A DNA stretch of 64,000 nt, taken from the NCBI GenBank assembly GCA_020736575.1, contig JAGPYM010000009.1, positions 558,001 through 622,000 of the forward strand. Reading direction: 5' to 3'. The translations under genes were made by a program, and so were the position numbers. The notes beneath the pieces are model-generated. The model was not told where the DNA came from and did not search any database. It saw only the letters and a program-made list of their open reading frames with translations. Positions within the stretch are counted from its first letter, which is position 1. Each line of letters opens with the position of its first letter. Shown piece by piece: positions 10,901 through 23,616 of this stretch. This DNA comes from Thelonectria olida (taxonomy: Eukaryota > Ascomycota > Sordariomycetes > Hypocreales > Nectriaceae).

Positions 10901-13242
10901 GAGGACTGCTATCAATTGCCGGTGCGACTAGAGACAAGAGTAGTTGGATAAAAGACTCGGGATCCTCAAATCCATTGCTAATCTCATCGAAAATACGGTC
11001 CATAGAGCCGGTGGGCGATGCCTGTGGCGGGCGATGGGTGCCGGTTGTTGGGTTGATAGCATAGCCCCCAGCTATCCAGGTGTCCAAGCAAGCCCACATG
11101 AAGTGTCCCTCCTGGAGGTTTTTTCTGGCTGTCAGGGCCTTGAGCACCATGAAGGTACAACCGCGCAAGCGGGGAGGAATAGGGCTGCTTGCGAGCTCAA
11201 ACAGCATCTCAATTATGTTGTGAGTTGGGTGGTCAAGCAGAAATCGTCTCGTGGTCTCGCTCTCAGAAGCTAGCTTTGACATAAGGCGAAGGTAACATTC
11301 CAGCATCATGGCCGACTCGGGCTCCGTCTCTGCTTGATCCGTGCTTGGCTTGTCACCGCGGAATCTTGTTTGCGGCGTCTGAGGTGGTTTCTGCCTAATC
11401 TTTCCCGAGAAGAAGTTGAGCTCTCTAAAAATCTGAGCCCAAGTAAGGGATTGGCTTCTCCTCATCTTCCCAGAAGAATGATGGCCCTCATCAACGAGAA
11501 ACTCATGAGCGGCAGTAGCACAATCTTCATTCTCCGAGATGGCCTGTAGCATCTCGCAAAATGCAGTGACCAGAGGCGTGGACGCCCGACGGGAAGCCCA
11601 CTGCATGAACCCAGCAAGGTTGCTTTCTGGATCGGACCAGAAGTTCATGGCAGCATCGGGTCGTCCCTCATAGCAATAAGCAATGATCAGCAAGAAACGT
11701 TCTAAATCCAAATCTTGCTCGTGAGCTTGGCTCAACTGGCGCTGCTCGTCCTCCTCAACCCGAAGCTTTCGGAGCACATCTGGTAAGTTCGAGATGAAGG
11801 CATCAACAAAGACTTCGAGCTGGGCCATGAGAGAGAGCTGGAAGAACTCGGAGAATGGAATCGCATCGGGGGCCAGAGGAGGAGCCTTTCGTTGCAACCA
11901 CTTTCGCATGCCAGCTCTCACAGGGTCATGCCAATCGGGTGACTTGACATCGGCTGCAAGGGAGAGGAGAAAGTCGAAAGAACCGTCTTTGAGAGAATCC
12001 AAGAACTGCTTTGATCTTTGTCGGTCCTCTGATAACTGTTAGTGCATATTCAGCGCCAACATGAAGCCAAGAGTTCTTACCCTCGTCTAGATCCGTGTTG
12101 GGAGGGATTGCTGCCTCTGGGGGATCATCGACGTAGAAGCCGCTGTATTCCGCGAGCCACCAAGCTCGGAATGCGGACTGGAGATATGAGAGAGACCATG
12201 GCGCTTCTTCAGCTGGAAAAAGTGTGCTGTGTAGTTGTCTAGCTTGGATCAAATCATGGCCTCCCTCTGCTGAGCCGAAGATTGAGATGTAGGCTCCGGC
12301 GGAGGGCATCAGATGAACTTACGAATTGTTAGCTGACATCCGAAGCGGACCAAGCTCCGAAGTATTTACCTAGTAGAGCATCGTACTTGTCAAGTTTCTT
12401 CAATATGGAAACGAATTCCTTAAAGTCAGTAGTCGATGCTTGTCGCTCTTCAATAGCGCGGCAGAGAATAACTCCCAGAAGCTCATGTTGCTGTGTTAAG
12501 CTCACCCGCGAAAACTCGACCGTCTCCATTTCCTCAAAGACCCTTCCAGGTCCAGTCTGCCCCAGAGTTTGCGCAGCGGAAATTTTGTCGTTGATTTTTT
12601 GTATCCAGGCCTTGATTTCCTTCATTGTGGCCATGCAGCGAGGGACGATTCGTTTGGAAGCATCGGCACCTCTGGCGGGCTGCAACAATCGCTCTGCCAC
12701 ATACATCTTGATCGCGTCCAGGGCCTCGGAGTCTGCTATCTCATCGTCCAAATCGTTGTCTAGCGCGCTAAGCTCCATAAGAAGGCGAACCGTGTCGAGA
12801 ACATATTTGCGCTGTTGATGAAATCTGATGATGCCGCATTCAAGAAGGGACCTGCCGAGCGTGGAGGGGTCGTCTTGCGATTCGAGGAGGCACCGGGTAG
12901 CTTCGAGTTCGTCGATGTCGACTTCGTCGGAGAGGGTAAGAACATCTTGTTGGAAATTCTCGTTTATTGAGTATTCGTCGCCATCAATGACAACCTTGCC
13001 TGTCCCAAAAGTCAGCTTCCAAACGGGTCGTAAGGTAAAAGAAAACCCATACCAGCCTTGACCGCGGTGCGATTTTTTTCGCTCCTCGGAGGCTTCTCCC
13101 ACACTCTTCCAAGTTCTCTCTCAAAAGCTCCCGTGAGGAATTCGTTGTTCAGAACCTCAGCTCCATCGATGCGACCCTCTCGTAACGATAGAAGCCCTTG
13201 GTGGAAAGCTTGTAGGGCATCGAGTGCTGTGATTTCGGCCAT
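7952..13242 (-). CDS. NUP192: Nucleoporin Nup192 (Nup205 family), inner-ring scaffold of the nuclear pore
   Basis: This gene encodes the large alpha-solenoid scaffold of the inner ring of the nuclear pore complex. Six exons give 1670 residues, normal for fungal Nup192: 13242-13053, 12999-12370, 12317-12081, 12028-8555, 8497-8076 and 8011-7952. The reading phase is consistent at every junction. The N-terminus has the family look, with KVVIDGDEYSINENFQQDVL and LSDEVDIDELEA. The rest is long, Leu-rich and helical with no membrane segment or enzyme motif, as expected. The fifth intron (8498-8554, 57 bp) contains no stop and is a multiple of three. I remove it because it has good GT-AG ends and skipping it joins YSS to GTKEQQN cleanly; it could also be read through. 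The last exon codes only 19 residues. The gene is divergent with TEL1. Confidence 0.93.
8498..8554 (-). other. Stop-free 57-bp intron in NUP192
   Basis: On the minus strand this segment begins GTTTGT and ends CTACAG, with a possible CTCAC branch site. It is 19 codons long with no in-frame stop, so both the spliced and the retained mRNA keep the reading frame. Retention would insert 19 residues in the C-terminal solenoid. The call as an intron rests on splice signals and on the clean join; no transcript data are available. Confidence 0.7.
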
Positions 13243-13879
13243 GTTGGCGGTTTGCGACTATCGCATGTTGGAAAAAGAGCCGATAGCTGCTGAGGAGTGC
13301 AAGCTGCGCAGGACAGCAATGCGATGCGCAAAATGCAAGAATTCGTGTATGAATTCGCGTCTCTAGCGATGATGGCTGGCGGTCGCGAATTTGAGATTCA
13401 GCAGCCTTGTTGCCTGTACCCTGGTTCTTTGAAGATTTAGGAGCTTTTGATTGGCCCAGCTAGCGGAAATGGAGATGTTGCGGCCCGAAATAAACAATCG
13501 AGCTATTGGGCGGTGAGGGTTCTGCCGTTTAGCTTGTTTGCTGTAGATACCTGAGGAAGTGAAGCTCTCGGAGCTCAACATCGTCAAGCGAGGGCTTAGG
13601 CAACGAGGCTGTGTTTGGCCAAATCTCGACACAGACGAAATTTGTGATGATTTGTGTTTCTCTCTCGGATTTCAATTGACACCATTTCTGTTTTCGTTGT
13701 TTTCGCACCTTTCAATTGCCCGGAGCCCAGACCCGTCGCCGGTGCAACTAAATTTAGTCGAGCTCCGGTCCCTGAGTACGTGTATCACCTCTCCCTGAGG
13801 CTGCAGACCGAACTTGAGAGGCTGTTATGGAGCGACTGTGAGACACTCATGCCATCCCAAGCATCTCCCCGTAATCAAG
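13243..13879. promoter_or_regulatory. Shared divergent promoter region of NUP192 and TEL1
   Basis: Only 637 bp separate the start codons of these divergent genes, so the promoters probably share sequence. The region holds short chance ORFs only. I could not identify a defined transcription factor site with confidence. Confidence 0.5.
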
Positions 13880-16800
13880 ATGGCGTCCTATCACAAGTCC
13901 AATGTCATGAACCTGGCGCGTATGTTCTTCTAACCTCACTATGCGTCGTCTTAAAGATTGACATTGACGGGCCTTAGGCGACGTCAAATCTGGTTCCCTC
14001 AAAGATCGCGAGAAAGCAGTAGATGGTAAGCTCAGCATCCGGCTCTTAGGCTTTAAGGACCAATCTAACTTGATCTAGAGTTGTCCTACCAACTAAACCC
14101 ACGTAACCGCTCCGCAAATCTGTGAGTGTGTTCAACCTTGTTCCGAAGTTCCCCTTTCTCACGGCCTGTTAGTGCCGACCTCGGTGACAAGAGTTATCAC
14201 GAAATCTTTGAATCTATTTTCAGCTTCGTCTTACGCGAAAAGCCAACTTACTACGATAAGAAAAAATCGCAAAACACGTCCAAGGGAGCTGCAACCCGGT
14301 TATCGAAATGTGCCGTAGCCGTGAGGATGGCTGCTGGACGTGGTGTCGCCAAGCTGGGACGAAAGACGCTCCTCGCCATCATAGATCACATCACCCAAGT
14401 CCTGCCTGGCCCAAACGATGATTTCGTGCCACCATTGCTCCAAGACTACGTAAAAGCCTTGACCGAGGTGCTCTCCCGACAATCTCACGTCGAACTCTTA
14501 TCTCGAAAGGATGGTGTACCCTGGGAGACGTGCGTCGACTTCCTCTTAGACATTGCCCTCCACATCCTCCCTGAAGAAGGTGAAAGCACCCTCCTGGCAC
14601 TGTCAAGAGGGTCACCAGCTCCTGGTTCAGGTATGGGCCGCTCAACAGGTCGATCGACTCCATCCACGCAGAGCCAAAAACGGGCAGGACATGGCGAGGG
14701 TGGCCCTCTAAAGGATGTCCTTGAAGGGCTGTTGTACCTCGTCACTGGAACCAACAGCCCGATTCTGCGGCGTTTCAAGGATATCACCGAGGTTGTCCTC
14801 AGAGTGCTGGGCATGAAACAACTCAGCCTGGGTTCGATCCAGACTCTTGGTTTCGCAATTCTTAATGCCATCTTCTCCGGGACCCAGGCGGATGATCTCA
14901 CTCACTCGAACGCACTAGTCAAAGATCTTCTGCCTTTGATGAGCTATTGGTGGAGATCTGAGAAAGTGTCGCAAGACGAAGTCATCCGTGCTCTTAGGAT
15001 CGAAATATCAAGGAGCATATTCCTGACTCACCTCCATATGGAGAAATTGACGTTGGAGTCATCTGACGAAACGATCTTCAGGGACCTTGAAGACCTGGCC
15101 GAAAATATCTGGATGGAGTACTCAAAGCGCGGCGAGGCATTTCGATTGCAATTGCTTGATGTTACCTTCTCTCCATCTAGTCTCCCCCTTTTTCATCCCA
15201 AGCTGCCTCTCTTTGGCCTTCGCGCGCATAACGTGTACGGTGAGGGCCATTGGGCCTTGGTTGAGAACTTGGGATTTCTGGAGCGCATCATGATTCTGCA
15301 TCGTGAAAAGACTTCGGCATCAAATCCGGGGATCGACGAGCAGCCACGTAAAAGACGTCGGATTCAGCAAGATCTAGGCCGAATTCGACTAAAGCTCAAG
15401 GCTGGAGATATCCAAATACAGCGAACAGCACTGCAGCTCGTCCCGTTTCTTCTCGCGACGGATGGGTTCGGTCGAGACGAACTCCTGGACCTGTTTGAGG
15501 TTCTCGTTGCTTTAGCTGCTGACAAGAACCCCGCCACAGCATCCTGGGCTCTTGTTGCATGCGCTAGGTACTGATGGCCGAATTTTTGCCCTAGTTGAGG
15601 TTCAATAACTAACATCTAACAGTTGTGCGTCTTGCCCGCAGATCCGTGAAGAGATAGATACCTGGAGAAAATTGTGGCATCTCGCTACGCGGTCAATCGG
15701 CTTGCCAGGAACCAGTCGTGCCGCTTGTGTCTCGTTGCACGCCATGGTTGTGGAAGATATCCTGCCCTATCATTCAATTTCCGAGGACATCAATGGCATC
15801 GTGACATCAGCAGACGTGAACGGCCCGGGTATTCTCTGTGACTCCTCCATTGCTTTGATGCTCACTGTCCTACGCATTCGCAACTCCCGAGTCCCAAGCG
15901 CGAGTCACAGCACCTGCAACCATGTCATCAGATGGGTTTTCCTCCGCTGGAACCCGAGTGAGTCCACAGCTTCCGTCATGTAAACATGTCTAACGTCTAT
16001 TGTGTGTAGGTGAATCGAACTATGCTTCATACCATTCTATACACGTTCGGCCTCTGGATCTCGTCAACCTTCTTCGCGAGTTCTGTGGACTTGAGGCTTT
16101 GAGACCAGCCTCTCAAGACGCAGTGTCCGGAGGCACGCTGGGCGAAACATGGAAGTCTTTCCAGGAAATTGAGCCGTTCATCCGGTATACTCTCCTCCTG
16201 GAAGACAATCCGAGGGGCATTCTGGGGGAACAGTCGCAAAAGTCTTCAAAAAACAACCATTCGGTTCCTCTTGTTGATGCAAGCACTATCTACGCCGCGA
16301 GGAAACTGATTCTTGAGCTGTTTTACCCAAAGATCGGGGAACTGAGTGAACTCTGTGCCTCTTGGATGAAGAAAACTCACGAAGGAGGCAGCCAGATTTC
16401 TTTTGACCGGTTTCAAAGTCTCTTATCAGCATGTCTGATCGGCACAATGCTCCTACCACAAATAGGAGATCTCAATTCAACACCATCCTCTTCAGTTGAA
16501 TCATCACTCACAGATATTGTTGAAAAGGGTCTAGATGCAGCATTAGACTCAGTTGAGCCATCTGCTTTCGTAGAGTTGGTGCTACGAACAGTTCGGCCTC
16601 TGATCCCCGACCTCGCAACTGAAGGTCTCACTCACATGTACGCTCAAGATATCGGCCTCTTGCATTTGCTGGCGAAGATCTGGAGTAAGGTGGACCAAAG
16701 CGGAACTAAGAATCCTTCTGGGGACCAAGTCGACTTGATGGACATTGATGACGAGTTCGAGTCGCAGAGCAGCAGATCAAGCTCAGCATCCAATACGATA

Positions 16801-19800
16801 ACGATCCCACGACAGAACAATCAGATGGCCCTGGATCCACGCGCATTCTACACCGATACCAAGGCCAGACTGAAGCTTCTTACTATCATTGACGAGGATT
16901 CTAGCCAAGTTGGACATGTGCCTGACGGTTACGTCGACCTTCTCTTGAACATGGAAGACGATGAGTTATTGATGAGCCAGGCTCTTCTGATAGAGTTGTT
17001 CAGCTCTGACTTGGTTGTGTCACCAGACAGCGCCCTAGGCATCGTTCAGCGCCTCGGAGAAGTGGTCAGCCGACCGGACTACCAATGCTGTGAAGTGGCA
17101 CTCAGCACATGTGTCGGTGTCATTGAAGGATTGCACCGCATTTGGCTCAACGATACGCAAGATCTTGCCGATAGTGTCGGTGACTTGTACAATCATTTTG
17201 TCAAGGTTTGTCTTCCTTCGAACATCTTCTCTCCTAGAGCACAAGTCTCGATGATTCGACTGTTGTTCACGCTTCTCCGAGCAGACCCGGAGTATGGTGG
17301 GGGTCTCGGACTTGACTCTTGCAGAACCTGTCTCCTTCGAGTTCTTAAGAAGGGGCCAATGATTGTCAAGTATGCAATTGCAGAGAAAATTGCCGATATT
17401 TTTAACCTTTACGTCCTGAACGTCCACGACAATGTGTTTGTGGATATACTAGGCAGCTTGCCGACAGACCCTGACGATCTTTCCGGCATCGCCTTTCGAC
17501 TCTTGGTCTTGTCTCGACTCGCATGCCGCTGGTCGACGCTCCTTCGACGATGTACGTATCACATCTTTGAAACGCCGGGCAAAATAGCAAACTCGACGGA
17601 GTATGCTACTCGTTGTTTGGCTGAGATCTCTGGCGCACTGAAGCTAGAGTCACCAAGAGTCCTATTTCGCCTGTTTGCTCGTCAGCTCTTATACACTTGG
17701 CTCGAAGGAGACGCAGTTGAAGACATTCCCTTCTCCATCTTTGGATTCGAGACGCTTGGGGCGCTTCTTCGGTCTGCCCAAGGTGAGGCAATCGGCCTAA
17801 CGGTGATGCGTCGCCAAGATGATGCTTCCCTAGAGATTGCCGGATCGATAGGAGTCTCCGAGACGGAACTCATTCGTGAAAATTTCACGACGGCAGTCGC
17901 CTACAGCATGATGTTTGGGGACTACCATGGGGGTCCGGATAAGGGCAGGGGTGAGGCCCATATCAAGAAGCTTCTCGGCAACAGAGGCTATGTTGAAGCG
18001 ATTTACATCAACTTTGCCGATATCGTAGCCCTCTTCTTTGATCTCATCGACCAGGAAAACACAGTGGAAAGAACCTTCGCAAAACACTCTCAGCTGAAAT
18101 ACGCAAGCGACATCATGGTAGCCATCAAAGAGATTGCCCACTCCCCGGCAAAACTCCCATCCAACCAACAGCCAATGTACAAGGCACGATTTCTCATTCA
18201 GGAACTCTCTCAGCTCTGCCAGAACACCGAGTTCCAGTTTCACGAGTTGTGGACACCGGCACTGGTCGTTCTTATTGCCCGAAAGCTCTTCAACACGGTT
18301 CATCCTGCTCTTGGGCCGCTACACGCATGTGCCGTTCTCCGCAAGGTGAGAATTCTCATCTCGCTCGCAGGGCCTGTCGCTCTCGAATCATACCCGTTGG
18401 AGATGCTTCTCAACTCTATTCACACATTCATTGTGGACTCTGAATGCGCAGATGATGCTCTGGGAATGAGTCAATATCTCCTGTCAGGGGGATCTGGACA
18501 CCTGAGTAACACACCGGCGTTCCTTGCTGGGTATGCTCTATCAACTCTAGCTTCTCTCAGGGTCTTTCTCGAGTCTAGCCAAGCAAGTACGACACAGGAG
18601 AGCCAGTTCAAAGCCACCATGAGCAAGGCACAGAAATTTCATGGCTGGTTTAGCAATTATTTGGAGGAATATGAATCACCAGCCTTCAAAACGGCAGAAC
18701 AGAGCAGGGCCTTCAAGTCCATCACTCAATCGGCGGCGCGAATTCGCGCATCTGGCAATGCTGAACGCGGCACCGCTGAGAGTAAGCTATTGTTGGATAT
18801 TCTGGAAGACGGGAGGTCCAACTATCAACTTCTTAACGATTCATCACGCCAGCTTGCCCTTGGCTTGCTCTGCGGCGACTTTAGCGTCCCAGACTCAAGT
18901 CGGGACGACATCATCGAATCGGATAAAGACGCAACGAAGCATGCCACGGCCATTTGGAAGAGTTGCAACACTAATGATTTGAGCGACGCCTATCTATCTT
19001 GGGCCGGGAGAGTTGTTGGGCGGTCGTTTTCAGCAACTGGCGAAATTCCAGCAGATATTCTTCGAGAGTCACACCTCAGCCACTACCAAAAGATGGCACC
19101 TGGACCTAACGGGTCAGAGATGGGCATTCTGTATCTTATCCAAGATCTGACATCGAATCCGGACTCTCTGACTGCGGGCTTAGCCGAAGCTGCACTGCGG
19201 TCAACGGTTTCCCAAGCAGCGCTTCAGGAGGACGAGCCTCTAGTGATGGCCTGCCAGCAAACTCTCACGGAGTCTCTTCTGCTAACATCTCAGTGGGGTG
19301 CGTACAGATCTCCTCCGTCTGACCTGGGAGCTGTCGAGTCGCCGACAAAGGATCAAGTAGCATGGTCGGAAGAAATAACATCCAAGAATTGGTTGCGACG
19401 ATTGAGTGCCCATCTAGCCCAGTCTGTCCCGGATTCAATTATCCTCTCCGTCTTGGCACCCATTCTTGCTCAAGTTGAAGCGTTTGCCGAAGACGCATTC
19501 CCATTCGTCATTCACCTTGTTCTTTTCTTCCAACTGAACCAGAATGAGACTCTGAAGCGAGCCTTGTCTGGAGCTCTCAAGGAGTGGCTGCAGTGCACTG
19601 TCCCTGCTGCCAAGGACAACCAGAAGCTGCTCATCAATACCCTCCTGTATCTCAGGACCCAAGAATACCCGAAGGAAACCTCAATTGCAGACCGCCTGAA
19701 CTGGCTGGATGTCGACTACGCGCTGGTGGCAGCATCAGCGTCACGCTGCGGACTCCATAAGACAGCATTGCTCTTTGCCGAGCTTGTTTCTTCTGAAACT

Positions 19801-22800
19801 TCACGGGCTTCGCGACGTTCTTCCGCCATCAGAGAGACTGACATTAGTGAGACGCTGCTCACAATCTTCGAGAACATCGACGATCCCGATGCCTACTATG
19901 GCTTGCCAGAAGAGCCAAGTCTGTCAAAGGTCCTGGCTCGTGTGGAATATGAGAACGACGGACCGAAGAGCCTTGCCTTCCGAGGCGCTCAATATGACAG
20001 TAACATTCGGCTCAGGAACCAACAGTCCGAATCTGACGCGCAGGCCTTGGTGAAGGTCTTGGGTCAACTTGGCCTTTCGGGTCTGTCAAACTCACTCCTT
20101 CAGGCACAGCAAAATCTAGACGCGACTCCTGATTCTCTCGAAAATACTTTCAGTACGGCAAGAAAACTCGAGATCTGGAACCTTCCAGCTCCAGCAAGCG
20201 ATAATCATGCCGTGACTGTTTACAAAGCTTACCAGAGCATTCACCAAGCAACTGATCTCGCCGTTGTCCGATCAGCAGTCCACGACGGCTTCAGTCGCAC
20301 AATGAGTAGCCTCAAGGACCATGGGTTGAATGCGACTGCGCTGAGAAAACAGTTGGGTGCTCTGGCATCGCTCACCGAACTTGACGATGTGCTTGGAGTC
20401 TCCGACGCGGCAGAAATTGCTCATCTCCTGGGCAAGTTCAAAGACGGGAGTGAATGGATGAGAAGGGGACTGTGAGTACTTACCAGAATTGAAGGTGAGG
20501 CTCACTCAAATACTGACTTGAACCAGATACGACAACGTTAGCCAGATCCTATCCTGTCGTGGCACTGCAATGAGCATGATTAGCCAGCGAAGTGCGCTCC
20601 GCAGTAACATCAAGCTTTCCGCTGCGGCTGCAAAACAAATGGAGGTCGAGTCGATGATCACTGCCTCTGGAATCTACCGATACCATCAAGCAACCCAAGA
20701 GAGCCTCAGTATTTCCACTGCACTCACAAACCTCGTTCCATCTTGCCAAGGTTTGGATTTGCATGTCGATGCAGCTATCCATATTGAGGCTGCGAACTCG
20801 CTTTGGGACTATGGAGAAATGAGCACATCCATTCGGATGCTCCAAGCCATTGACAGGGACTCATCTCTCAGGAAGCAGACAATTCCTGTTACTCGCTCTG
20901 ATTTGTTGTCCAAGATTGGGTACCAGGTGTCGGTTGCGAGACTTGAGAAGCCCCAGGATATCCAGAAAAAGTACTTGGAGCCCGCTCTAAAGGAACTCAA
21001 GGGCAAAGGCGAAGGACGTGAGGCAGGACTTGTGTTTCACCAATTCGCGACATTTTGTGATCAGCAGCTCCAAGACCCCGATGGGCTGGAGGATCTAACC
21101 CGGCTCCAGAACCTCAAGAAGGCCAAGAGCGACGAAGTATCAGAGCTGAAGGCTTTGATATCCAGCACACGAGACTCGCAACTCAAGGGGCGCTACTCCC
21201 ATGTCTTGAACAAGGAGAAACAGTGGCTGGACTTGGATGATCAAGAGCTGCGGCGAGTCGAACAGACCCGCAGCGAATTTGTTCGCCTCAGTCTCGAGAA
21301 CTACTTGCTGTCGCTTATTGCCTCGGACGAGCACAACAACGACGCGCTTCGATTCACGGCTCTGTGGCTTGAGCGTGCGGACGAAGAGGTGACCAATAAA
21401 GCCGTGTCCCGTTACCTCTCACAAGTGCCTACGAGGAAATTCGCCGGTCTCATGAACCAGCTCACTTCGAGGCTCCAGGACCAGCAGAGCACCTTTCAGC
21501 AACTCCTGATGGAACTGATCTACAAGATCTGTGTTGACCACCCTTACCACGGCATGTATCAGATCTGGTCCGGCACCAAGGCCAAAACTCAGTCAAAGGA
21601 TGAAGTGGCGGTTTTGCGCGTCAAAGCCACTGACCGAGTTGCTCACCGGCTCATCTCAACCAAGTCGGTTGCCGATATCTGGGTGTCTATCGATAAGACA
21701 AGCAAATACTATCATGGTTTGGCTATGGACAGGAATCCTAATAAGTACAAGTCCGGAGCCAAGATTCCTCTCAAAGACTCGGCGGCAGGTCACAATTTGA
21801 TCAATTCGTTGGCCAAATACCGTATTCCTTCCCCGACAATGCATATCGAAGTCTCTGTTACGAAGGACTACTCCAAGATTCCGATTATTTCAAGGCTCGA
21901 TCCCACAATGACAATTGCTTCTGGCGTGAGTGCGCCTAAAATCATCACAGCTCTTGCAACCGATGGCGTGCGGTACAAACAGCTCGTGAAGGGAGGACAC
22001 GACGATCTGAGACAAGACGCAATCATGGAACAGGTCTTTGCGGCTGTGTCATCTCTTCTGAAGCTGCACAGAAGTACGCAGCAGCGGAACCTCGGGATTC
22101 GAACATACAAGGTTCTTCCGCTGACTGCCTCATCTGGTCTCATCGAGTTTGTGCCCAACACGATCCCACTGCACGAGTTTCTTATGCCTGCGCACGAGAG
22201 GTATTACCCCAAAGACCTCAAGGGCTCTCAGTGCAGGAAGGAAATCTACAACGTGCAGAGTCGCACAGTGGACACGCGAGTTACCACGTATCGCAAGGTG
22301 ACTGACAAGTTCCATCCAGTGATGAGATATTTCTTCATGGAGAACTTTGTGGACCCCGACGATTGGTTTGTCAAGCGGTTGGCCTATACGAGAAGCACAG
22401 CTGCGATTTCAATGCTGGGCCACGTGCTGGGGCTTGGTGATAGGCATGGCCACAATATCTTGCTGGACACCAAGACTGGAGAAGTCGTGCATATTGATCT
22501 TGGTGTGGCGTTTGAGGCTGGTCGCATCCTGCCAGTTCCAGAGCTGGTGCCATTCCGACTGACTAGAGACATTGTCGATGGAATGGGCATCACTAAGACC
22601 GAAGGCGTGTTTCGACGCTGCTGCGAGTTTACACTCGACGCTTTGCGCGAAGAGCAGTACTCCATAATGACCATCCTAGATGTGTTGCGTTACGATCCAT
22701 TGTATACGTGGTCCATCTCCCCCTTGCGACTGGCGAAGCTCCAGAAAGCAAGACACAGCGACGACGGTGCGATGGACGATGGAGAACAGAGCGAGACGGA

Positions 22801-23058
22801 GACTAAGAAAAGCAAGAAGTTGGCCAGCCACGTTAATGAGCCGACCGAGGCAGATCGTGCCCTAGAGATTGTCAGGAAGAAGCTGTCCAAGACCCTGAGT
22901 GTGACGGCGACGGTCAACGACCTGATCAATCAGGCGACTGATGAGCGAAACTTGGCTGTTTTGTATTCTGGTAAGTCGTTTTATTTTCTTTTCTGTTTTT
23001 ACTTGGTTTATCTGAGCACATTGGCTGACTGGTTATAGGATGGGCGGCATACGCATAA
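13880..23058 (+). CDS. TEL1: Serine/threonine kinase Tel1 (ATM), DNA-damage and telomere checkpoint
   Basis: This gene encodes the ATM-type PI3K-like kinase that signals DNA double-strand breaks and maintains telomere length. Eight exons give 2928 residues: 13880-13919, 13978-14025, 14079-14121, 14173-15567, 15623-15957, 16010-20471, 20527-22970 and 23039-23058. The N-terminus carries the TAN motif (LARDVKSGSLKDREKAVDEL), spread over three tiny exons. A long helical repeat region and FAT domain follow. The kinase domain has a phosphate-binding loop near 2595 (VKGGHDDLRQDA), the catalytic DRHGHN near 2746, and HIDLG near 2763. The sequence PFRLTRDIVDGMG and the following VFRRCCE are diagnostic of ATM rather than ATR or TOR. 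The FATC domain ends at LAVLYSGWAAYA, and its last seven residues come from a 20-nt terminal exon. Identity is secure; the small 5' exons are inferred from splice sites and the TAN match. Confidence 0.96.
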
Positions 23059-23616
23059 ATAGAGGATTTCGTTTGCGGGAGAAGCAGGTAACGATGGATC
23101 GCTGAACGAGGAAGAGCAGGGACATATCTTTACATAGACGTTATTGCACTGTTGGGCACCACTCGCCTTTGTATTTTATATAAGAAAGACTATACCCAAT
23201 CGATTTCTTTGCTTTTATTCGATCCGTTTCGTCTTATTCTTCCAGTAGTGAAACAACTAAATGATGCTTGCCATCCGGATTTAAGATGGCTCCTGAAATG
23301 GCGTTTAGCTGCTTCGTCCGTAGCTCCACCGAATTCCGCTATCTTATCAGACCTCCAGCTCCTACCCCGGCCATCTCGGTGACATTAACCACCTCAGTCT
23401 CGACTTTCAAATCCGTTTTCATCATTCCGCTTTCACTGAACGTTGATCCCCTCGAAAGGGTTTGAAAGAGGCACCGTCGACCAAACCCCCACCCCTTGAA
23501 CGCACTCTCGCGCGTTCTCCCGCAGTAATTGCACAACCCCAACTCGCCCCCATCAAACATTCTCCCGAGGCCTGCGTGAGGCCTTGGTCGAGGCTGTGCC
23601 AGGCCTCACTCTCTTC
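23059..23616. other. Intergenic between TEL1 and CUL4
   Basis: This gap must hold the TEL1 3' UTR and the CUL4 promoter and leader. The stretch before the CUL4 start is C-rich and pyrimidine-rich. No gene or repeat was recognised. Confidence 0.5.
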
